From Streptomyces sp. V3I8 (GTDB taxonomy: Bacteria; Actinomycetota; Actinomycetes; Streptomycetales; Streptomycetaceae), in NCBI RefSeq assembly GCF_030817535.1, contig NZ_JAUSZL010000002.1, positions 4,402,001 to 4,466,000 of the forward strand: 64,000 bases of DNA. The letters are read 5' to 3'. Under the pieces are notes generated by a model, which was not told where the DNA came from, made no database searches, and saw nothing but the letters and a program-made list of their open reading frames with translations. Each line of letters begins with the position of its first letter. The first letter of the stretch is position 1. Of the stretch, positions 59,032-64,000 are shown in pieces. Both the position numbers and the translations under genes were made by a program.

Positions 59032-60548
59032 ATGACAGCACTCGACCTCGCCGGCCCGGTGGCCGTCGTCGGCACCGGCACCATGGGCCAGGGCATCGCC
59101 CAGGTCGCACTCGTCGCGGGCCACCCCGTGCGGCTGTACGACACCGCACCCGGCCGTGCCCGGGCGGCGGCCGAAGCGATCGGCGCCCGTCTCGACCGGC
59201 TCGTCGAGAAGGACCGGCTGACCGGCGCCGAGCGCGACGCCGCGCGGGCCCGGCTGCACCCCGCCGAGAGCCTCGCCGAACTCGCCGACTCAGGGCTCGT
59301 CCTCGAAGCCGTCCTGGAGCGGCTGGACGTCAAACAAAAGCTGTTGCGCGAGCTGGAGGACGTCGTCGGGGACGACTGCCTGCTCGCCACCAACACCTCC
59401 TCCCTGTCGGTGACCGCGATCGGCGGCGCCCTGCGCAACCCCGGCCGCTTCGTCGGGCTGCACTTCTTCAACCCCGCGCCGCTGCTGCCCCTGGTGGAGG
59501 TCGTCTCCGGGTTCGCGACCGACGTCACGTCGGCCACGCGCGCGTACGGGCTGGCCCGCGCCTGGGGGAAGACGCCGGTCGCCTGCGCCGACACCCCGGG
59601 CTTCATCGTCAACCGCATCGCGCGGCCCTTCTACGCCGAGGCCTTCGCGGTCTACGAGGCGCAGGCCGCCGACCCCGCGACCGTCGACGCGGTCCTGCGC
59701 GAGTCGGGCGGCTTCCGGATGGGCGCCTTCGAACTGACCGACCTGATCGGCCAGGACGTCAACGAGTCCGTCACGCGCTCGGTGTGGGAGGCCTTCTTCC
59801 AGGACGTGCGGTTCACGCCCTCACTGGCCCAGCGCCGGCTCGTCGAGTCGGGCCGGCTCGGCCGCAAGACCGGGCACGGCTGGTACGACCACGGGGCCGA
59901 CGGCGAGCGGCCCGAGCCGCACACCGCCGAGAAGGTCCAGCCACCCGCCTACGTCGTCGCCGAGGGCGACCTGGGCCCCGCGCCGCCGAACTGCTCGCGC
60001 TGATCCGCGAGGCGGGTATCCAGGTCCGCGAGGACGAGGAGGACCACGGCACGCGCCTGGTGCTGCCGAGCGGCGGCCAGCTGGCCCTCGCGGACGGGCA
60101 GACCGCCGTCGAGTTCCGCGACGTCGTCTACTTCGACCTGGCGTACGACTACCGCGGGGCGACCCGGATCGCCCTGTCCCACTCGCAGGACACCCAGACG
60201 CAGACCCTCGCCGAGGCCACCGGCCTCTTCCAGGCGCTCGGCAAGGACGTCAGCGTCATCGGGGACGTGCCCGGTCTGATCGTCGCCCGCACGGTGGCCC
60301 GCATCATCGACCTCGCGCACGACGCCGTCGCCAAGGGCGTGGCCACCGAGGAGGACATCGACACGGCGATGCGCCAGGGTGTCAACTACCCGCTCGGCCC
60401 CTTCGAGTGGAGTCGCAGGCTCGGCAGGAGCTGGGCCTACGACGTCCTGGACGACCTGCACCTGCGGGACCCCTCGGGCCGCTACGCCCCGTCCCTGGCG
60501 CTCTACCGCCACGCGTACGCCTCCGAGAAGCGTGAGGGCACCCCGTGA
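59032..60548 (+). pseudogene. 3-hydroxyacyl-CoA dehydrogenase (PaaH-like) split by a frameshift
   Basis: Together the two halves would make a normal enzyme of about 505 residues that oxidises 3-hydroxyadipyl-CoA in phenylacetate degradation. Half 1 (59032 to about 59980) has the NAD motif VVGTGTMGQGIAQ, FVGLHFFNPAPLLPLVEVV, and GKTPVACADTPGFIVNRI, but then terminates at 60003 (GPAPPNCSR-stop). Half 2 continues in another frame as ELLALIREAGIQVRED ... FEWSRRLGRSWAYDVLDDLH up to 60548. The shift (one base lost or two gained) is near 59978-59990, in GCGCCGCCG. It is either real or a sequencing error. Confidence 0.85.
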
Positions 60549-61135
60549 CCACCGCCAGGCGCGACACCTACACACCGCAGACGCTGCTGTCCGTGGCCGT
60601 ACGGGTCTTCAACGAGCGCGGTTACGACGGCACCTCCATGGAGCACCTCTCCAAGGCGGCCGGCATCTCCAAGTCGTCGATCTACCACCACGTCACCGGC
60701 AAGGAGGAGCTGCTGCGCCGGGCCGTCAGCCGGGCGCTCGACGGCCTCTTCGGGATCCTCGACGAGGAGCACGCGCGCGAGGGGCGTGCCGTGGAGCGCC
60801 TGGAGTACGTCACCCGGCGCATGGTGGAGGTCCTCACCGCCGAACTGCCCTATGTGACGCTGCTGCTGCGCGTGCGCGGCAACACCGGCACCGAGCGCTG
60901 GGCCCTGGACCGGCGCCGGGAGTTCGACCACGAGGTGGCCGCGCTCCTGAAGGCGGCGGCGGCCGACGGCGACGTACGCGCCGACCTGGAGGTCCGCCTG
61001 GCGACCCGGCTGGTCTTCGGGATGATCAACTCGATCGTCGAGTGGTACCGCCCCGACGGGCGCGGCATGGCCGAGCGCGAGGTCGCCGACGCGGTGGTGC
61101 TGATGGTCTTCGGGGGACTGCGGCGCCAGGGCTGA
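60545..61135 (+). CDS. TetR-family transcriptional regulator
   Basis: A 196-residue repressor with an N-terminal helix-turn-helix (about 9-55: QTLLSVAVRVFNERGYDGTSMEHLSKAAGISKSSIYHHVTGKEELL). The C-terminal ligand-binding domain is variable. The GTG overlaps the stop of the hydroxyacyl-CoA dehydrogenase, so it is in the paa operon. It is the best candidate to bind the ACCGAAC(G/A)ATCGGT palindromes, probably in response to a phenylacetyl- or other acyl-CoA. Confidence 0.9.
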   Translation: MTTARRDTYTPQTLLSVAVRVFNERGYDGTSMEHLSKAAGISKSSIYHHVTGKEELLRRAVSRALDGLFGILDEEHAREGRAVERLEYVTRRMVEVLTAELPYVTLLLRVRGNTGTERWALDRRREFDHEVAALLKAAAADGDVRADLEVRLATRLVFGMINSIVEWYRPDGRGMAEREVADAVVLMVFGGLRRQG

Positions 61136-61186
61136 GCGCGCCGCCCGGGCGCGGGGCGGCCCGTCGGCTTCCGCCGGGGGCGGCGT

Positions 61187-61687
61187 TCACGCCTGCGGCT
61201 CCAGGTCCTCCTCCTCGAACACCAGCAGCGTGCGGGTGCTGAGCACCTCGGGGATGGCCTGGAGCCGGGTCAGCACCAGCTCGCGCAGGGCCCTGTTGTC
61301 CGGCGAGTGCACCAGGAGCAGCACGTCGAAGTCGCCGCCCACCAGCGCGATGTGCGAGGCCCCGGGGAGCGCCCTGAGCTGCTCGCGCACCGTGCGCCAG
61401 GTGTTCTGCACGATCTTGAGGGTGATGTACGCCGAGGTGCCGTGCCCGGCGCGCTCGTGGTCGACGCGGGCCCCGAAGCCGCGGATCACGCCGTCCTCGA
61501 CGAGGCGGTTGATGCGCGCGTAGGCGTTGGCCCGGGACACGTGGACGCGCTCGGCGACGGAGCGTATCGAGGCGCGGCCGTCCGCCTGGAGCATCCGCAG
61601 AATGTCCTGGTCGATGGAGTCGAGCGGGCGCGGCGGCGGCACGGACGGGCCGGGGTCGGGCCCCTCGGCCATTTGTTCAGGTGCCAT
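61187..61687 (-). CDS. Lrp/AsnC-family regulator (BkdR-like)
   Basis: A 166-residue regulator. The DNA-binding domain (about 22-70: LDSIDQDILRMLQADGRASIRSVAERVHVSRANAYARINRLVEDGVI) is followed by a RAM/ligand-binding domain (about 95-166, GGDFDVLLLVHSPDNRALRELVLTRLQAIPEV). It is divergent from the branched-chain keto acid dehydrogenase genes, where BkdR sits in other bacteria. The ATG at 61687 has a GGAGG-rich site; an ATG at 61708 has none. Confidence 0.9.
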   Translation of the reverse strand: MAPEQMAEGPDPGPSVPPPRPLDSIDQDILRMLQADGRASIRSVAERVHVSRANAYARINRLVEDGVIRGFGARVDHERAGHGTSAYITLKIVQNTWRTVREQLRALPGASHIALVGGDFDVLLLVHSPDNRALRELVLTRLQAIPEVLSTRTLLVFEEEDLEPQA

Positions 61688-61745
61688 GTCCCCCCGCCTC
61701 CCTGCCATGGACGTACTGCATCCATCTCAGGCTGTGCAGAACCGT

Positions 61746-61754
61746 TTGTCCACA
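61746..61754. promoter_or_regulatory. DnaA box in the bkd/Lrp divergent region
   Basis: Perfect TTGTCCACA between the Lrp-type regulator and bkdA, far from oriC. Confidence 0.45.
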
Positions 61755-61788
61755 GCCTGGAGGTGCCTGTAGCCAAAATGTGCCGACG

Positions 61789-61802
61789 ACCGAACAATCG
61801 GT
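61789..61802. promoter_or_regulatory. Palindrome upstream of bkdA, copy of the paa site
   Basis: ACCGAACAATCGGT lies 59 bp upstream of the bkdA start and differs from the paa palindrome at one base (A for G at position 9). It suggests shared control of the two catabolic units. Confidence 0.65.
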
Positions 61803-61861
61803 AGGTGAGGCGCGTCACTCACGGCGGCCTCCCGAAGCGACTCCCACGAGGAGGTGCCGAC

Positions 61862-63031
61862 ATGACGGTCATGGAGCAGCGAGGCGCACACCGGCCGACC
61901 CCGCCGCCGGCCTGGCAGCCCCGCACCGACCCCGCGCCGCTGCTGCCCGACGCGCTGCCCCACCGCGTTCTCGGCACCAGGGCGGCCGAACGGGTCGATC
62001 CGGACCTGCTGCGCCGGCTCTACGCGGAACTGGTGCGCGGCCGCCGCTACAACACGCAGGCGACCGCCCTCACCAAGCAGGGCCGCCTCGCCGTCTACCC
62101 CTCCTCCACCGGCCAGGAGGCCTGCGAGGTCGCCGCCGCGCTCGCCCTGGAGGAGCGCGACTGGCTCTTCCCGAGCTACCGGGACACCCTCGCGGCCGTC
62201 GCCCGGGGCCTGGACCCCGTCCAGGCGCTGACCCTCCTGCGCGGCGACTGGCACACCGGCTACGACCCGCGCGAACACCGCGTCGCCCCCCTGAGCACGC
62301 CACTCGCGACTCAGCTCCCGCACGCCGTGGGCCTCGCGCACGCCGCCCGCCTCAAGGGCGACGACGTGGTCGCGCTCGCGCTCGTCGGCGACGGCGGCAC
62401 CAGCGAGGGCGACTTCCACGAGGCACTGAACTTCGCCGCCGTCTGGCGGGCCCCGGTGGTCTTCCTGGTCCAGAACAACGGCTTCGCGATCTCCGTGCCG
62501 CTCGTCAAGCAGACCGCCGCCCCCTCCCTGGCCCACAAGGCCGTCGGGTACGGGATGCCGGGCCGGCTGGTCGACGGGAACGACGCCGCCGCCGTGCACG
62601 AGGTCCTGGGCGAGGCGATCGCCCACGCGCGCGCGGGCGGCGGCCCGACGCTCGTGGAGGCGGTGACGTACCGCATGGAGGCCCATACGAACGCCGACGA
62701 CGACAAGCGCTACCGCGACGGCGCCGAGGTCGAGGTCTGGCGGGCGCACGACCCGGTCGCCCTCCTGGAGCGGGAGCTCACCGGGCGCGGACTGCTCGAC
62801 GAGGACGGCATACGGGCCGTGCGCGAGGACGCCGAGGCGATGGCCGCGGACCTGCGCGAGCGCATGAACCAGGACCCGGTGCTCGACCCCGCGGACCTGT
62901 TCGCGCACGTCTACGCCCGGCCGACCACGCAGCTCCTGGAGCAGGAGGCCCTGCTGCGGGCCGAGCTGGCCGCCGAGGCGGACCGGCACGAGGACGACGA
63001 CACGTACGACCGGGAAGGAAGCGCGCGATGA
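61862..63031 (+). CDS. bkdA: Branched-chain 2-oxo acid dehydrogenase E1 component, alpha subunit
   Basis: A 389-residue thiamine diphosphate-dependent subunit that decarboxylates 2-oxo acids from Val, Leu and Ile, supplying branched starter units for fatty acids. The ThDP motif is GDGGTSEGDFHEALNFAAVWRAPVVFLVQNN. SSTGQEACEVAAALALEERDWLFPSYRDT is the substrate-pocket region, and AHTNADDDKRYR the phosphorylation-loop segment. A strong GAGGAGGT site precedes the ATG at 61862. The stop overlaps the next gene. The order E1 alpha-E1 beta fits a bkd operon. Confidence 0.93.
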   Translation: MTVMEQRGAHRPTPPPAWQPRTDPAPLLPDALPHRVLGTRAAERVDPDLLRRLYAELVRGRRYNTQATALTKQGRLAVYPSSTGQEACEVAAALALEERDWLFPSYRDTLAAVARGLDPVQALTLLRGDWHTGYDPREHRVAPLSTPLATQLPHAVGLAHAARLKGDDVVALALVGDGGTSEGDFHEALNFAAVWRAPVVFLVQNNGFAISVPLVKQTAAPSLAHKAVGYGMPGRLVDGNDAAAVHEVLGEAIAHARAGGGPTLVEAVTYRMEAHTNADDDKRYRDGAEVEVWRAHDPVALLERELTGRGLLDEDGIRAVREDAEAMAADLRERMNQDPVLDPADLFAHVYARPTTQLLEQEALLRAELAAEADRHEDDDTYDREGSAR

Positions 63032-64000
63032 CCACCGTCGCGGTGAAGCCGGCCACCATGGCCCAGGCCCTCGGACGCGCCCTGCGGGACGCGATGGCCG
63101 ACGACCCGGCCGTCCACGTCATGGGCGAGGACGTGGGCACCCTCGGCGGCGTCTTCCGGGTCACCGACGGGCTCGCGAAGGAGTTCGGCGAGGACCGGGT
63201 CACGGACACCCCGCTGGCCGAGGCGGGCATCCTCGGCACGGCGGTCGGCATGGCCATGTACGGGCTCAGGCCGGTCGTGGAGATGCAGTTCGACGCCTTC
63301 GCGTACCCCGCCTTCGAGCAGCTGATCTCGCACGTGGCGAAGATGCGCAACCGCACGCGCGGGGCGATGCCGCTGCCCCTCACCGTGCGCGTGCCCTACG
63401 GCGGCGGGATCGGCGGCGTCGAGCACCACAGCGACTCCTCCGAGGCGTACTACATGGCGACCCCGGGGCTGCACGTCGTCACCCCGGCGACGGTTTCCGA
63501 CGCGTACGGACTGCTGCGCGCGGCCATCGCCTCCGACGACCCGGTCGTCTTCCTGGAGCCCAAGCGCCTGTACTGGTCGAAGGACACCTGGAACCCCGAG
63601 GAACCGCAGGCCGTGGAGCCGATCGGCCGCGCGGTGGTCCGCCGTACGGGCCGCAGCGCCACGCTCGTCACGTACGGGCCGTCCGTGCCCGTCTGCCTGG
63701 AGGCCGCGGAGGCGGCCCGGGCCGAGGGCTGGGACCTGGAGGTCGTCGACCTGCGCTCCCTGGTGCCGTTCGACGACGAGACGGTCGCCGCGTCCGTGCG
63801 GCGCACCGGCCGGGCGGTCGTGGTGCACGAGTCGGGCGGTTTCGGCGGGCCCGGCGGGGAGATCGCCGCGCGTGTCACCGAGCGGTGCTTCCACCACCTG
63901 GAGGCGCCGGTGCTGCGCGTCGCCGGGTTCGACATCCCGTATCCGCCGCCCATGCTGGAGCGGCACCACCTGCCCGGCGTCGACCGGATCCTGGACGCGG
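63028..64000 (+). CDS. bkdB: Branched-chain 2-oxo acid dehydrogenase E1 component, beta subunit (3' end outside window)
   Basis: Translated to the window end (324 residues of about 330), with no stop in the window. Typical sequence is seen in MAQALGRALRDAMADDPAVHVMGEDVGTLGGVFRVTDGL, DTPLAEAGILGTAVGMAMYGLRPVVEMQF, the PYGGGIGGVEHHSDSSEAYYMATPGLHVVTP pocket, and VVHESGGFGGPGGEIAARVTE. It begins at the ATGA overlap with bkdA and forms the E1 heterotetramer with it. The E2 gene is expected next. Confidence 0.94.
   Translation, partial: MTTVAVKPATMAQALGRALRDAMADDPAVHVMGEDVGTLGGVFRVTDGLAKEFGEDRVTDTPLAEAGILGTAVGMAMYGLRPVVEMQFDAFAYPAFEQLISHVAKMRNRTRGAMPLPLTVRVPYGGGIGGVEHHSDSSEAYYMATPGLHVVTPATVSDAYGLLRAAIASDDPVVFLEPKRLYWSKDTWNPEEPQAVEPIGRAVVRRTGRSATLVTYGPSVPVCLEAAEAARAEGWDLEVVDLRSLVPFDDETVAASVRRTGRAVVVHESGGFGGPGGEIAARVTERCFHHLEAPVLRVAGFDIPYPPPMLERHHLPGVDRILDA

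Overview
The window is high-GC actinobacterial DNA (most third codon positions are G or C) with the gene order of the Streptomyces chromosomal replication-origin region. The backbone runs trxBA, GNAT, parB-parA, rsmG, jag, yidC, yidD, rnpA, rpmH, then dnaA, oriC, dnaN, gnd, recF, DciA, gyrB, gyrA. The order, the many DnaA boxes, five perfect parS 14-mers and the SrtE / CrgA / PASTA-kinase block further right make Streptomyces very likely. I cannot name the species.

Layout. (1) 1-1663: end of trxB, trxA, and a convergent acetyltransferase. (2) 1864-8117, minus strand: chromosome segregation (ParB, ParA), RsmG, the Jag RNA-binding protein, YidC insertase, YidD, RNase P protein and L34. (3) 8535-20382, plus strand: DnaA, a 990-bp oriC packed with DnaA boxes, DnaN, a short 6-phosphogluconate dehydrogenase, RecF, DciA, GyrB, GyrA. 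(4) 20399-31256: DUF3566 membrane protein, tRNA-Ile, VOC protein, DUF6344 secreted protein, DLW-39 peptide, a secreted/anchored protein, a Ser/Thr kinase, an XRE-type regulator, tRNA-Ala, DUF5324, cyclophilin and rhomboid protease. (5) 31257-45277: a DnaA-box cluster outside oriC, CrgA, DUF881, three class-E-type sortases around PabA, then the minus-strand growth and division block PknB, PbpA, RodA/FtsW, PstP, FhaB, FhaA. (6) 45791-57021: tRNA-Leu, polysaccharide deacetylase, a decayed epimerase-like gene, azoreductase/HxlR pair, DUF2252, J-domain protein, rhodanese, acyl-CoA dehydrogenase, and a DUF5819/HTTM/SpoU operon. (7) 57169-64000: phenylacetate and branched-chain acid catabolism: PaaN, a frameshifted 3-hydroxyacyl-CoA dehydrogenase with TetR, an Lrp regulator, and branched-chain keto acid dehydrogenase E1 alpha and beta (the last cut by the window end).

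Most genes are conserved housekeeping genes. The noteworthy signals lie in the DNA itself. parS sites either encode a short peptide inside parA/parB or sit beside perfect terminator hairpins. DnaA boxes occur upstream of parA and in a satellite cluster at about 31.3-31.6 kb. Two near-identical palindromes link the paa and bkd promoters. A KstR-like operator precedes an acyl-CoA dehydrogenase. Two genes carry frameshifts (epimerase-like and hydroxyacyl-CoA dehydrogenase), and several loci carry recent short tandem repeats. The least-explained gene set is the DUF5819-HTTM membrane pair.
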